The notes under the pieces are model-generated. The model saw only the letters and a list, made by a program, of their open reading frames with translations, was not told the DNA's origin and searched no databases. 64,000 nucleotides of DNA from positions 1-64,000 of the forward strand of contig JAEXZL010000151.1 of assembly GCA_023451395.1 (NCBI GenBank), in the 5' to 3' direction. The position numbers were made by a program, and so were the translations under genes. Origin of the DNA: Bacillota bacterium. Its GTDB lineage: Bacteria > Bacillota > Clostridia > Clostridiales > Clostridiaceae. Shown here in pieces: positions 35,347 through 43,185 of the stretch (position 1 is the stretch's first letter; every line of letters begins with the position of its first letter).

Positions 35347-35366
35347 TACGTCATTCAGCAAAAATT
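35344..35366 (+). repeat. TAGTACGTC intergenic repeat, copy 1
   Basis: A 23-bp element beginning with the stop codon and TAGTACGTCATTCAGC; 20 of 23 positions match 39275-39297. Confidence 0.55.
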
Positions 35367-35384
35367 GTACAAGGAGGTATAGGA

Positions 35385-35651
35385 ATGTTTAAAGGTAGTG
35401 TAAGAATGGATTTTTCCCAGCAAGAAACAGATATTTTCCTTGATAGCACTTTAAACGAGATACAGATAAATAAAGGTGGCTATGAGGAATTAATTATAAA
35501 ACTTACAGAAGGACAGCTCCAGTGCTTATTTACACAGATGGCAGGGATAGGATATAACGATCTCTTCATGGAGAAGCTGTGGGCGGTAGAAAAGAAGCTA
35601 GAGGAAGCAGAGGATTATATAGCTCAATTAGAGGCTAGTGTATATGAATAA
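35385..35651 (+). CDS. 88-residue phage protein
   Basis: Starts at ATG 35385 behind AAGGAGG. The C-terminal half is a coiled coil (EKLWAVEKKLEEAEDYIAQL). Function unknown; upstream of the replication genes. Confidence 0.6.
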   Translation: MFKGSVRMDFSQQETDIFLDSTLNEIQINKGGYEELIIKLTEGQLQCLFTQMAGIGYNDLFMEKLWAVEKKLEEAEDYIAQLEASVYE

Positions 35652-35686
35652 TAGTAGGGAGCTTAGGCTCCTTGGGAGGTGATAAG

Positions 35687-36574
35687 ATGGCAAGACCGCA
35701 AAAGGATGGATTAGATTACTTTCCTTTAGATGTAGATATAGATCAGGATGATAAGGTGGAATTAATAGAGGCACAACATGGACTAGAAGGTTTTGCGATA
35801 GTTATAAAGCTCTTAATGAAGATTTATAAAAATTCCTACTACTATGAATGGACTGAAAAGGAACAATTACTCTTTTCAAGGAGGGTTAATGTAGACATTA
35901 ATCGAGTTAATGTAGTCATTAATGACTGCTTAAGGTGGGGGCTATTTGATGAAAACTTAATGAGTACCCATAAAATCCTCAGTTCTAAAGGGATACAGAG
36001 GCGATATATAAAAGCTAATGAGAGAAGGCAAGAAGTCAAGATAAAAGCTGAATACCTCCTTTTAGATGAAAATGAGGTTAATGTATACAAAAACTTAGTT
36101 ATTGTTGACATTAATACCCTTTCAGAGGTGGTAAATGTAGACATTAATCCCCAAACTAAACTAAATAAAACTAAACTAAATAAAACTAAAGAAAAGGAAA
36201 GTAAACTAAATGAAAACATGAGGGTTTCTGCTCCCAATAATCTTGAAACTTTAATTGCACATTATTGCTGTAAAGCTCAAATTCTTGAGGTAAATGTTAA
36301 TGCTAAGGAAATACAATCTGCTATTAAGCTTATAGAAGAGATTCCTTTAGATATAGCAATTCAAGGGATAGATGAAGCCTTTAGCAGATATAGTCCTAAA
36401 TACCCTGGAGATAAGATTAAATCCTTCCTGTACTGTGAACCAGTAATAAGAGCTATATATGCTAAAGGTAATGGTACAAGCTATAACAAGAATGTGCAAA
36501 AGGGTTTAGACATCATAGAGGCTATAGAAATAGGAGAAATAGATAACGGAGGTAAATCAGTATGGGATGTATGA
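35687..36574 (+). CDS. Phage replisome organiser (DUF4373/Lin1244-like)
   Basis: A 295-residue protein. The N-terminal winged helix (FPLDVDIDQDDKVELIEAQHG, LEGFAIVIKLLMKIY) is typical of phage replication initiators related to DnaD. The centre has a low-complexity KLNKTKLNKTKEKESKLN linker, and a second domain (residues about 180-290) resembles DnaD-like helical repeats. It should bind the phage origin and recruit the host helicase. ATG 35687 follows GGGAGGTGAT. Confidence 0.8.
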   Translation: MARPQKDGLDYFPLDVDIDQDDKVELIEAQHGLEGFAIVIKLLMKIYKNSYYYEWTEKEQLLFSRRVNVDINRVNVVINDCLRWGLFDENLMSTHKILSSKGIQRRYIKANERRQEVKIKAEYLLLDENEVNVYKNLVIVDINTLSEVVNVDINPQTKLNKTKLNKTKEKESKLNENMRVSAPNNLETLIAHYCCKAQILEVNVNAKEIQSAIKLIEEIPLDIAIQGIDEAFSRYSPKYPGDKIKSFLYCEPVIRAIYAKGNGTSYNKNVQKGLDIIEAIEIGEIDNGGKSVWDV

Positions 36575-37107
36575 CAAAGGCAGAGGTAACAAAGTTATTA
36601 ACTATTATTGCTGCAATGTACCCTAGGTTTGAGATAAGCACATTAAAAGTTGAATTATGGCTAGATATGATAGGAGATATTCCTTTTAAAGTGGCACAGA
36701 TGGCTGTTAAAAAAGTAATGATGACAAGCGAGTTTCCTCCCACAGTAGCAGAAATAAGAAAGGCAGCTACAGATATAACCACAAATAAAGGTGATGTGTT
36801 GGATGCAGGAAAAGCCTGGGGAGAAGTAATGCTTGCTATAAGGAAATATGGATCATGGAGCCCAGAGGAAGCATATTCCATTATGTCTCCAGCTACAGCT
36901 AAGATAGTAAAGCAGATAGGATGGCAAGAAATATGCTCTTCTGAGGTAATAGAAGTAGTGCGAGGGCAGTTTATGAAGATGTTTGACAGTTATAAAGTAA
37001 GAGAGCAACAGGACAGACTACTTCCCACAGATTTTAAATCTCAAATTGAGCTTATAGCTAATAACTTTAATATGATTGAAGCTCCGGAGGATAATAATGG
37101 CCGATAA
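36562..37107 (+). CDS. Helicase loader/inhibitor-like protein (G39P-like N-terminus)
   Basis: A 181-residue protein overlapping the replisome organiser gene by 13 bases. The N-terminal 70 residues (AEVTKLLTIIAAMYPRFEI, WLDMIGDIPFKVAQMAVKK, FPPTVAEIRKA) match the replicative helicase loader/inhibitor family of SPP1. No phage DnaB or DnaC gene is visible, so the pair probably loads the host helicase. Confidence 0.75.
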   Translation: MGCMTKAEVTKLLTIIAAMYPRFEISTLKVELWLDMIGDIPFKVAQMAVKKVMMTSEFPPTVAEIRKAATDITTNKGDVLDAGKAWGEVMLAIRKYGSWSPEEAYSIMSPATAKIVKQIGWQEICSSEVIEVVRGQFMKMFDSYKVREQQDRLLPTDFKSQIELIANNFNMIEAPEDNNGR

Positions 37108-37249
37108 GAAGGTAAAAATCATATACGGAACAAAGCACCAATCCGTTGCAAAAGAGATAGAAGACTTCTGTAAGAGCTATAAGGTATTAGAGATTAAACA
37201 GCACTCTGAATATTCTGCAGTAATCTTCTACGAAGAACAGGAGGAATAA
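37097..37249 (+). CDS. 50-residue phage protein
   Basis: ATG 37097 overlaps the previous gene end. An alpha/beta pattern (KVKIIYGTKHQSVAKEIEDF) with a C-terminal YEEQEE. Function unknown. Confidence 0.55.
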   Translation: MADKKVKIIYGTKHQSVAKEIEDFCKSYKVLEIKQHSEYSAVIFYEEQEE

Positions 37250-37254
37250 AACAG

Positions 37255-37467
37255 ATGAAAAAGATAATCCTAGAAGATCTAGATTTTGAATGGGAACAGT
37301 CAGAAATGGACAAGGCTCTTGACCTTTGGAAAGAAGGTTATGGAGTTCCAGATATAGCGGTAAAACTTAATAGAAAATTGGATGAAACCTTTCTTCTCAT
37401 GATGCATCTAAGTAGGCAAGGGAAGGTTAAGAGGAGGAAGGGTTATTTTTGGGGAGGTAAACGTTAA
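37255..37467 (+). CDS. Small helix-turn-helix-like phage protein
   Basis: A 70-residue protein with ALDLWKEGYGVPDIAVKLNR, a helix-turn-helix-like segment, and a basic tail. It probably binds DNA. It abuts the next gene. Confidence 0.55.
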   Translation: MKKIILEDLDFEWEQSEMDKALDLWKEGYGVPDIAVKLNRKLDETFLLMMHLSRQGKVKRRKGYFWGGKR

Positions 37468-37704
37468 ATGGGGATAAACAGTGAATCTTATACTCAGATA
37501 GAATTATTTACTTCTACTGTTAAAAAGGTAATTCCTTCATGTAAATGTGCAGAAGTTAAAAATAAAACTGTGCTTCTAGATAGTTTTATAAGAGTAGGTG
37601 TAAGCACACAATTTCAAGACAATGGAGTGTTTAAAAATAACTGTGCTGCCATGGTAGAAAATAATTATTGTCCTCAATGTGGAGCTAAATATACGGAGGT
37701 ATAA
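37468..37704 (+). CDS. Phage zinc-ribbon-like protein
   Basis: A 78-residue protein with CKC near residue 25 and CPQCG at the end, a probable zinc knuckle. The methyltransferase gene starts one base after its stop codon. Confidence 0.55.
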   Translation: MGINSESYTQIELFTSTVKKVIPSCKCAEVKNKTVLLDSFIRVGVSTQFQDNGVFKNNCAAMVENNYCPQCGAKYTEV

Positions 37705-37705
37705 A

Positions 37706-38608
37706 GTGATTCAGATATTAGAATTATTCGGAGGTATAGGAGCTCCTAGAAAGGCACTTGTTAATCTAGGAGTGCCTGTTAAAAGTATAGACTATGTAGA
37801 AATAGATATTAAAGCAGTTAAAAGCTATAATGCAATATTCCAAAGGGATTTAGCTTATAAAACACAATCTGTAGTAGGTTGGAATCTTAAGCCAGATATC
37901 CTTATCCATGGATCTCCTTGCCAGGATTTCAGCATAGCAGGAAAGCAAAAGGGAGCTGATGAAGGTACAGAAACAAGGTCAAGCCTTATGTGGGAAACTC
38001 TTAATATCGTAAAACAGATGGGTGTTTGGAAACCTAGAGTAGTTATTTGGGAGAATGTGAAGAATGTACTATCAAAACATATGCTACATAACTTCAATAG
38101 GTATTTAGAGGAAATGCAGAAGCTAGGATATACATCAAACTTTCAGATACTTAATGCTATGGACTTTGGATTACCTCAAAACAGAGATAGAGTTTTTACT
38201 ATTAGCTGCTTAAATGGTCACTTCTTCAATTTTAGCTTATTAGAGAATAGACCTATGGAACATATAGAGAGATTTTTAGAAAGCAATGTTTCTCATGATT
38301 ACTTAGTTACCCAGCCCAGTATATTAAAAGTTATAGGGTCTAAAGGAATTAAGAGAGCAACGGTAATTAAAGATTTTGCTTATACAATTACTGAAAGGCA
38401 GGATAGATGTCCGGCACAGATTATTGATTTAAAGAATGGCAGATACAGATTCCTTACAGAAAGAGAATGTTGGAGGCTTCAAGGATACTCAGAAGAAGAT
38501 TTTAATAATGCTGCAGGTGTAAATTCAAAAAGAACTTTATACAAGCAGGCAGGGAATTCAATACCAATCCCTATACTGGAAGCTGTATTTAAAGTCATAT
38601 TGGACTAA
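37706..38608 (+). CDS. Phage C5-cytosine DNA methyltransferase
   Basis: A 300-residue enzyme with the C5-MTase motifs in order: LELFGGIGAPRKAL (I), GSPCQDFS with the catalytic Cys (IV), ENVKN (VI), QNRDRVF (VIII) and YKQAGNSIP (X). The recognition domain between VIII and X is short. The start is GTG 37706 with CGGAGGT before it. No restriction enzyme is nearby, so it is an orphan methylase probably protecting phage DNA from host restriction. Confidence 0.92.
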   Translation: MIQILELFGGIGAPRKALVNLGVPVKSIDYVEIDIKAVKSYNAIFQRDLAYKTQSVVGWNLKPDILIHGSPCQDFSIAGKQKGADEGTETRSSLMWETLNIVKQMGVWKPRVVIWENVKNVLSKHMLHNFNRYLEEMQKLGYTSNFQILNAMDFGLPQNRDRVFTISCLNGHFFNFSLLENRPMEHIERFLESNVSHDYLVTQPSILKVIGSKGIKRATVIKDFAYTITERQDRCPAQIIDLKNGRYRFLTERECWRLQGYSEEDFNNAAGVNSKRTLYKQAGNSIPIPILEAVFKVILD

Positions 38609-38627
38609 TTTTTAGGAGGAGATCACT

Positions 38628-38972
38628 ATAACACCACAACAAATAATAGATTCCATAGAAGGCTGTAAGGTAGCCTTAACTGAGGGGAATACAAGATATA
38701 AAACATTGATGATTAATTTAGCTAATAGAGAATATTCCTACAGGGTTGCAGTAGCCAAAGAAGAAATAAGCCTCAGAGCTCAGAAGCTTCCTGGGAACTT
38801 GGTTTATGACATAGCTAGGGGAGAAGAAAGAGTTGCCAAGCTTAGGTTAGATAGGGATATAAGTAAGATAGATGCCGAGGTATGTAAGGAAGGCCTTAAG
38901 AATGTTAGGTCGGAGCTGGAGGCTCTTAGGAGCTTACTTACTTGGCAGAGAGTGGAGTTACAGAATAGTTAG
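38628..38972 (+). CDS. Phage protein with probable ATA start
   Basis: The conserved-looking frame extends upstream of ATG 38706 to ATA 38628, which lies eight bases after a strong AGGAGG (38614-38619); the ATG has none. The protein would be 114 residues, helical, beginning TPQQIIDSIEGCKVAL. A rare ATA start codon is therefore likely; otherwise the product is 88 residues from 38706. Function unknown. Confidence 0.55.
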   Translation: MTPQQIIDSIEGCKVALTEGNTRYKTLMINLANREYSYRVAVAKEEISLRAQKLPGNLVYDIARGEERVAKLRLDRDISKIDAEVCKEGLKNVRSELEALRSLLTWQRVELQNS

Positions 38973-38980
38973 GTTGCATT

Positions 38981-39277
38981 ATGAATAAAAGGTGTATTAA
39001 AAAGGAGGGGCATAGGGTGGATACTTTAGTTGATAAAGAAGTTACTACCAGAAAAGAACATCATTGTTTTGGATGTGCAAGGAAATTTAAAAAAGGAAGT
39101 AAATTAAGATATTGCAAAGTTATTGATGGTGGGGTATTTGACTCTGCTTACTGGTGTCCTGTGTGCTTGAAATATTGGGAGAAGTATATGGGATATAGTG
39201 ATGAAATAGGTTATGGCGAACTAAAATCTGAGGATTATAAAGGTTGGGAAGAAATTAGAAAAGAGGTTGAAGGATAG
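38981..39277 (+). CDS. Zinc-binding phage protein
   Basis: A 98-residue protein with CFGC near residue 29 and CPVC near residue 59, plus another Cys, likely a treble-clef or zinc-ribbon site. Function unknown. Confidence 0.6.
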   Translation: MNKRCIKKEGHRVDTLVDKEVTTRKEHHCFGCARKFKKGSKLRYCKVIDGGVFDSAYWCPVCLKYWEKYMGYSDEIGYGELKSEDYKGWEEIRKEVEG

Positions 39278-39297
39278 TACGTCTTTCAGTAAAAATA
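39275..39297 (+). repeat. TAGTACGTC intergenic repeat, copy 2
   Basis: Begins with the stop codon of the preceding gene and TAGTACGTCTTTCAGT; pairs with the copy at 35344-35366. Confidence 0.55.
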
Positions 39298-39344
39298 TTA
39301 CCTAATATTCTCATATGAGTATCAAATGAAAAAGGAGTATTTAT

Positions 39345-39485
39345 ATGTCTAAAGCAGAATTTATGAAATATGCACGAATGAGGTTAGACCAAAAGAAGAT
39401 TAAAGAACAGCATAAAAAGAATGATGTATTTGCGGTCAAGGAATCAGGATGGAGAAGAAATGGATATAAGGTGGGGGAGATATAA
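39345..39485 (+). CDS. 46-residue basic phage protein
   Basis: ATG 39345 follows AAAGGAG. A strongly basic helix (YARMRLDQKKIKEQHKKND). The stop overlaps the rusA start (TAATG), so the genes are coupled. Possibly nucleic-acid binding. Confidence 0.55.
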   Translation: MSKAEFMKYARMRLDQKKIKEQHKKNDVFAVKESGWRRNGYKVGEI

Positions 39486-39880
39486 TGCTAACAATAACAA
39501 TACCAGGAGATCCAAAAGGGAAGGGTAGGCCTAGACTAGGCAAGGGACATACTTATACTCCTAAAGATACAGTAAGTTACGAGAATTGGGTTAAGATGTG
39601 CTTCCTTAACCAAGAGGGTAAAATGCTAGAAGGTGAGCTTAAAGCAGAGATAGTTTGTTACTACTCTATTCCCAAAGGCACCAGTAAGAAGAGAGCAGCG
39701 AAAATGATACAAGGCAATATTAAACCTATAAAGAAGCCTGATCTGGATAATGTAGCTAAGATAATTTTAGATAGCTTAAATGGGATTGCATATAAGGATG
39801 ATAGCCAAATTGTAGAGCTAAGTATTAAAAAATATTATGCGGAACAGCCATTAGTAAGACTGTGGTTGGAGGAGGTGTAA
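39485..39880 (+). CDS. rusA: RusA-family Holliday junction resolvase
   Basis: A 131-residue endonuclease. It begins with the IPGDPKGKGRPR strand and has the diagnostic KPDLDNVAKIILDSLNGIAYKDD motif, whose Asp residues bind metal. It resolves four-way junctions during phage recombination or replication. Confidence 0.93.
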   Translation: MLTITIPGDPKGKGRPRLGKGHTYTPKDTVSYENWVKMCFLNQEGKMLEGELKAEIVCYYSIPKGTSKKRAAKMIQGNIKPIKKPDLDNVAKIILDSLNGIAYKDDSQIVELSIKKYYAEQPLVRLWLEEV

Positions 39881-39882
39881 AG

Positions 39883-40245
39883 ATGGAAAACAGAGAGATA
39901 AAGTTTAGGGCTTGGAGTTATAACAGAATGTATCTTTGGCCAGAACTATCAAAAAATTATAATATGACTCACTGGCTAAATGATTTGAATAGAGGAGATG
40001 AAACCTTAAAACTAATGCAATATACAGGCTTAAAGGATAAGAATGATGTGGAGATTTATGCGGGAGATCTACTGCAAGACGAAGAGAATATGCTTTGGGA
40101 GGTTAAATACAATATAGAATTAGCAGCTTATGTAGTTGAGAATATGGACATACCTGGAATAAGGTACTTATGCAATAGTTTAGATATGGACCATGTTGGT
40201 AATATTTACGATAATCCTGAACTTTTGGAGGAAAATCAGTTATGA
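39883..40245 (+). CDS. YopX family protein
   Basis: A 120-residue protein beginning REIKFRAW and containing LMQYTGLKDKN and IYAGDLLQDE, the YopX signature. ATG 39883 has GGAGGAGGTG before it. YopX proteins are common in Firmicute phages; function unknown. Confidence 0.88.
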   Translation: MENREIKFRAWSYNRMYLWPELSKNYNMTHWLNDLNRGDETLKLMQYTGLKDKNDVEIYAGDLLQDEENMLWEVKYNIELAAYVVENMDIPGIRYLCNSLDMDHVGNIYDNPELLEENQL

Positions 40246-40421
40246 ATAAAAGAATAAAGCTAAAAAAGGGAATTCTTCACAAGAAATGTGATGAAAACTG
40301 TGTTAAATATCAATGTATTGATTTATTTGGATTAGTAACAAATTGTATTTGTTCAGCCTGTAGGTTTCAGTTTACTGGCAAGGCTTATGAGCTATGCAAG
40401 AGGAATATGGAGATGTATTAG
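40242..40421 (+). CDS. Cys-rich 59-residue phage protein
   Basis: ATG 40242 overlaps the yopX stop (ATGA arrangement). It has seven Cys in pairs (KKCDENC, CIDLF, CICSAC, ELCKR), suggesting one or two zinc sites. Function unknown. Confidence 0.6.
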   Translation: MNKRIKLKKGILHKKCDENCVKYQCIDLFGLVTNCICSACRFQFTGKAYELCKRNMEMY

Positions 40422-40422
40422 T

Positions 40423-40842
40423 ATGGATAGATTAACTGATAAAGATACTTTAAAAGTTGCATTCGATACTTGGGAATTATGTGGGATTGACCACGAGTGC
40501 CAAAGAGATTGCAGGAAACCTACTCCCTGTAAAATTCCTCAAATTATAACTAGACTGGCAAATTACGAAGACCTTGAAGAACAGGGCAGGTTGATAAAGC
40601 TTCCTTGTAAGGTCGGAGATACAATATATAAGCAAACATGTAAAGGAGTTGCAGAATATACTGTATATGCAATCATCATAGATCAGCTTGGGATTTTCTT
40701 AAAAATAAAACGAAAAAGATATGATGAACTTACTCATGCAGTAGTAATTGACCACAGTTGGAATATAGGAAAATTAGGTGAAGAGTTGTTCCTCACAAAG
40801 GAAGATGCAGAGGCTAAGCTTAAGGAGGTTCAAAATGGATAA
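40423..40842 (+). CDS. Conserved phage protein (RLTD...NYEDLEEQGRL type)
   Basis: A 139-residue protein widespread in clostridial phages, recognised by MDRLTDKDTLK, ITRLANYEDLEEQGRLIKLPCKVGDTIY and a C-terminal TKEDAEAKLKEVQ. The middle contains four Cys (CGIDHECQRDCRKPTPC). Function unknown. The start is ATG 40423. Confidence 0.75.
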   Translation: MDRLTDKDTLKVAFDTWELCGIDHECQRDCRKPTPCKIPQIITRLANYEDLEEQGRLIKLPCKVGDTIYKQTCKGVAEYTVYAIIIDQLGIFLKIKRKRYDELTHAVVIDHSWNIGKLGEELFLTKEDAEAKLKEVQNG

Positions 40843-41008
40843 ATTAAAGCCCTGTCCCTTCTGTGGAAGGAAAATAAACCTACCAACACAACCCTTTCTT
40901 AAGGTAGACCACGATTATTTTATAGGGTGTGAAGAATGCGAAGTATTTTTTATTGTAGACACTAAAGAGAAGGCTATAGAAATCTGGAATAAGAGGGCGG
41001 AGGATTAA
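40835..41008 (+). CDS. Lar-like restriction alleviation family protein
   Basis: A 57-residue zinc-ribbon protein with LKPCPFCG, a second pair in CEECE, and IEIWNKRA at the end, matching the Lar family motif. In Rac prophage, Lar counters type I restriction; short phage members like this are often uncharacterised. It may complement the orphan methylase. Confidence 0.75.
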   Translation: MDKLKPCPFCGRKINLPTQPFLKVDHDYFIGCEECEVFFIVDTKEKAIEIWNKRAED

Positions 41009-41009
41009 T

Positions 41010-41162
41010 ATGTTAGGGATAATTAGATTTATAGTTATATTGATTATACTTGCTTTTATAATCTTTGTGTGGTCGTGGATGGTTATTAGTAGTAGGTGTA
41101 GCAGGATGGAGGAAGAAGAGTGGAGGAGAGAGTGTGAATCAATACGAGAAAACAGTGTATAA
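41010..41162 (+). CDS. 50-residue membrane protein
   Basis: ATG 41010 follows GGAGG. One N-terminal membrane segment (IIRFIVILIILAFIIFVWSW) and an acidic/basic tail. It overlaps the next gene by 29 bases. Function unknown. Confidence 0.55.
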   Translation: MLGIIRFIVILIILAFIIFVWSWMVISSRCSRMEEEEWRRECESIRENSV

Positions 41163-41574
41163 GAAAACAGAAGAGTTTTTATATAGCTATAAGACATTAG
41201 TTGCAGAAGTTAAGAATCTAGAAATAGAAATCTCAGAGTTGGAATACATAGGCTGCAGTGGGATAAGCTATGAGGAAAGAACTCAGTCAACTAATAAATT
41301 TAATTCCAGTGTGGAGAATGAAGCCATAGCAAGGGTTGATGAAATAAATAGGCTAAAAGACTTAAAGTTTAAGAAAGAGAACATAGTTAATAAAATAAAT
41401 AATGCTCTTGAATCCCTAGATGAAAGGTCTAGAGAAATAATAAAGCTAAAATACTTTGAAAAGGTTAATAACTACAAGATAGCTAAAAAGATTGATATAA
41501 CTGAAATATGGCTTTGTACCCTTAAGAATGAGGCTATAGGTAAAATAAGTAATTTAATATTTAATATTAGATAA
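41134..41574 (+). CDS. Sigma-like late transcription regulator (ArpU/RinA type)
   Basis: A 146-residue protein. The N-terminal half is a coiled coil. The C-terminal third (LDERSREIIKLKYFEKVNNYKIAKKI) resembles sigma-70 region 4. It is the last gene before the late (packaging and structural) operon, the usual place for the late regulator. GTG 41134 behind TGGAGGAGAG is preferred to a start 23 codons upstream. Confidence 0.75.
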   Translation: MNQYEKTVYKKTEEFLYSYKTLVAEVKNLEIEISELEYIGCSGISYEERTQSTNKFNSSVENEAIARVDEINRLKDLKFKKENIVNKINNALESLDERSREIIKLKYFEKVNNYKIAKKIDITEIWLCTLKNEAIGKISNLIFNIR

Positions 41575-41586
41575 TTTCACATTAAC

Positions 41587-41618
41587 TTTACTTTAAATAA
41601 CTTGTGTTATTATATAAA
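41587..41618 (+). promoter_or_regulatory. Candidate late promoter
   Basis: TTTACT (41587-41592) and TATATAAA (41611-41618) lie in a 127-bp gap between the regulator and the packaging genes, upstream of a terminator-like hairpin. Confidence 0.4.
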
Positions 41619-41639
41619 TAAGCAAAACTTAATTCAGGG

Positions 41640-41676
41640 AAAAGCATTGGTGTAGAGTTGGCACCAGTGCTTTTTT
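41640..41676 (+). terminator. Terminator between early and late regions
   Basis: AAAAGCATTGGTG pairs with CACCAGTGCTTTT (one T-G pair) and runs into six T. It lies about 20 bp after the predicted late transcription start. Confidence 0.75.
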
Positions 41677-41701
41677 ATTGTTTAAAAATGGGGGTGAGAG
41701 T

Positions 41702-41896
41702 GTGAGGCGGTTTGAATTTAATACTAAGTGGGATAAGAAGATTTTGAAGTGTGCTTGTCTTAAAGATAATCCAAAGTGTAATTGTAAGGACTGTGAGGTA
41801 TTAGAACTCACACTTAACCCTTACAGTGATCTAGTGGAAACTATGCAGAAGAAAGATACTTATAAGAAAGTTAATGGAGCTTGGAGGCAGAAATAA
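41702..41896 (+). CDS. Cys-rich 64-residue phage protein
   Basis: GTG 41702 follows GGGGGTGAG. CACLKDNPKCNCKDC gives five clustered Cys, a probable zinc site. Function unknown; between early and late modules. Confidence 0.6.
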   Translation: MRRFEFNTKWDKKILKCACLKDNPKCNCKDCEVLELTLNPYSDLVETMQKKDTYKKVNGAWRQK

Positions 41897-41964
41897 GTCG
41901 AAGAAATATTGAAGGTTAAACTCCTAAAATATAGAATTATGTTATATAGAGGGAGGTGACCTAG

Positions 41965-42162
41965 ATGGATGAAGTAATAGATGTGTTAGAGAGAATATAT
42001 GATAAGTTACAAGATATTGATAATAAAATAGAAATGATGGGCACAGATGTTAGTTCTTTAAAATCTGACGTATCAATGTTAAGTGACAACCTGAATATGG
42101 TAGATTTCTATTTATCTAGTATAAGTAGCGATGTAAGTTCAATAAATATCAGTATGCCATAA
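41965..42162 (+). CDS. 65-residue coiled-coil phage protein
   Basis: ATG 41965 follows GGGAGGTGA. Heptad-like Ser/Asp/Leu repeats with VSSLKSDVSMLSDNL and ISSDVSSIN. Function unknown. A terminator follows. Confidence 0.6.
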   Translation: MDEVIDVLERIYDKLQDIDNKIEMMGTDVSSLKSDVSMLSDNLNMVDFYLSSISSDVSSINISMP

Positions 42163-42168
42163 CAGAAG

Positions 42169-42188
42169 GAGCCTTAGGGCTCTTTTTT
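42169..42188 (+). terminator. Short terminator
   Basis: GAGCC-TTA-GGCTC hairpin followed by six T, directly after the coiled-coil gene. Confidence 0.7.
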
Positions 42189-42216
42189 AATACATAAAAA
42201 TAAGGAGGCTTAAGCA

Positions 42217-42411
42217 ATGGTAAGAGAAGAAATGATAAAGTTTAGAGATATACTTAGAGATGTTGCAGGTGCGACAGATGAAATAATACAGCTAGATGTA
42301 AGAGTAGATGCAGGTGAGGATGTTACCAAAGAGCTAGTAAGTGCAATAGGTAAGCTTTATATAAAGATGGCTGATATGCAATTAACATCTATAAAGTCAA
42401 TGACTAAATAA
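42217..42411 (+). CDS. 64-residue phage protein
   Basis: ATG 42217 behind AAGGAGG. Helical and acidic. Unknown; immediately upstream of the HNH gene. Confidence 0.55.
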   Translation: MVREEMIKFRDILRDVAGATDEIIQLDVRVDAGEDVTKELVSAIGKLYIKMADMQLTSIKSMTK

Positions 42412-42414
42412 CAA

Positions 42415-42738
42415 ATGAAGATAGTCAATCCATTCTATCTAAAACCTAAATGGAAAGAGAAAGCCTCTAAGATAAAGAGGAGAGATACATATCTTTGTCA
42501 GGAGTGTAAGAGATATGGAAAGAGTACAGCAGCAGAGCAGGTACATCATATCAATCCTTTAGAAGATTATCCTTATCTAGCATGGGAGAATGATAACTTA
42601 ATAAGCTTATGTAATGCTTGCCACAATAAAATGCACAATAGGGAAGACCATACACTAACTTCATTTGGTTTAAGGTGGGTTAAGAAGGTGGAAGTTAAGA
42701 TTAAATCTAAGTATAAAGACTATATCCCCCCTACCTAA
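42415..42738 (+). CDS. HNH endonuclease
   Basis: A 107-residue HNH nuclease. CQECK and CNACHNKMH provide zinc ligands, and AEQVHHINPLEDYP the catalytic His pair. In HK97-type cos phages an HNH protein encoded next to the terminase genes assists DNA cleavage in packaging, which fits here. Confidence 0.9.
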   Translation: MKIVNPFYLKPKWKEKASKIKRRDTYLCQECKRYGKSTAAEQVHHINPLEDYPYLAWENDNLISLCNACHNKMHNREDHTLTSFGLRWVKKVEVKIKSKYKDYIPPT

Positions 42739-42831
42739 CAATGAAAATTTTATTCTTATGGAAACCGGCTAATGGAGACCTTTCCAATAGAGCGAATCTG
42801 GAAAAACTTTTTTTGAGGAGGTGATAAGAGG

Positions 42832-43185
42832 GTGGTTGATAAACCGATTACTAAGAAAACCCTGATAAGTAAAGTAACTAGAGATATGAAAGCTCTAGGG
42901 ATATATAAAAAACAGTATGATGATTTAATCAATATTTATGCTGATTTATATATGCAATACAAGTATGCTTTGAATGAATTTGAAGATAGTGGGTACCAAT
43001 ATGAAACTGAAACTGCTGCAGGAGGAACAAAAAAATCTGCTATAGTAGCAACCCTTGAAAGCCTTAGGAAAGACATATTAGCATATTCCGATAGATTGTG
43101 TCTTAATCCAAAATCCTTAGAAACTGTAACTGCAGAAACGGGAAAAAAATCTACATTAGCAAAAGTATTGAGTGAGCTTAAATGA
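42832..43185 (+). CDS. terS: Terminase small subunit (P27-like)
   Basis: A 117-residue protein with the P27-type pattern ([31 protein letters not shown]). It should bind the packaging site and recruit TerL. GTG 42832 follows GAGGAGGTGAT. It overlaps terL by four bases (ATGA). The 93-bp gap before it is where a cos site would be expected. Confidence 0.85.
   Translation: MVDKPITKKTLISKVTRDMKALGIYKKQYDDLINIYADLYMQYKYALNEFEDSGYQYETETAAGGTKKSAIVATLESLRKDILAYSDRLCLNPKSLETVTAETGKKSTLAKVLSELK

Noticed and set aside
36160..36215. Tandem DNA repeat AAACTAAATAAAACT
   Set aside because: It lies in frame in the linker of the DUF4373 protein (KLNKTKLNKTK), where such low complexity is common, so it is explained by the protein.
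41065..41133. N-terminal extension of the late regulator
   Set aside because: It overlaps the small membrane protein gene in another frame and lacks a ribosome site, while GTG 41134 has TGGAGGAGAG.
42739..42831. Exact cos site
   Set aside because: The HNH-terS gap is a likely location, but no cohesive-end sequence can be identified without the virion DNA ends.
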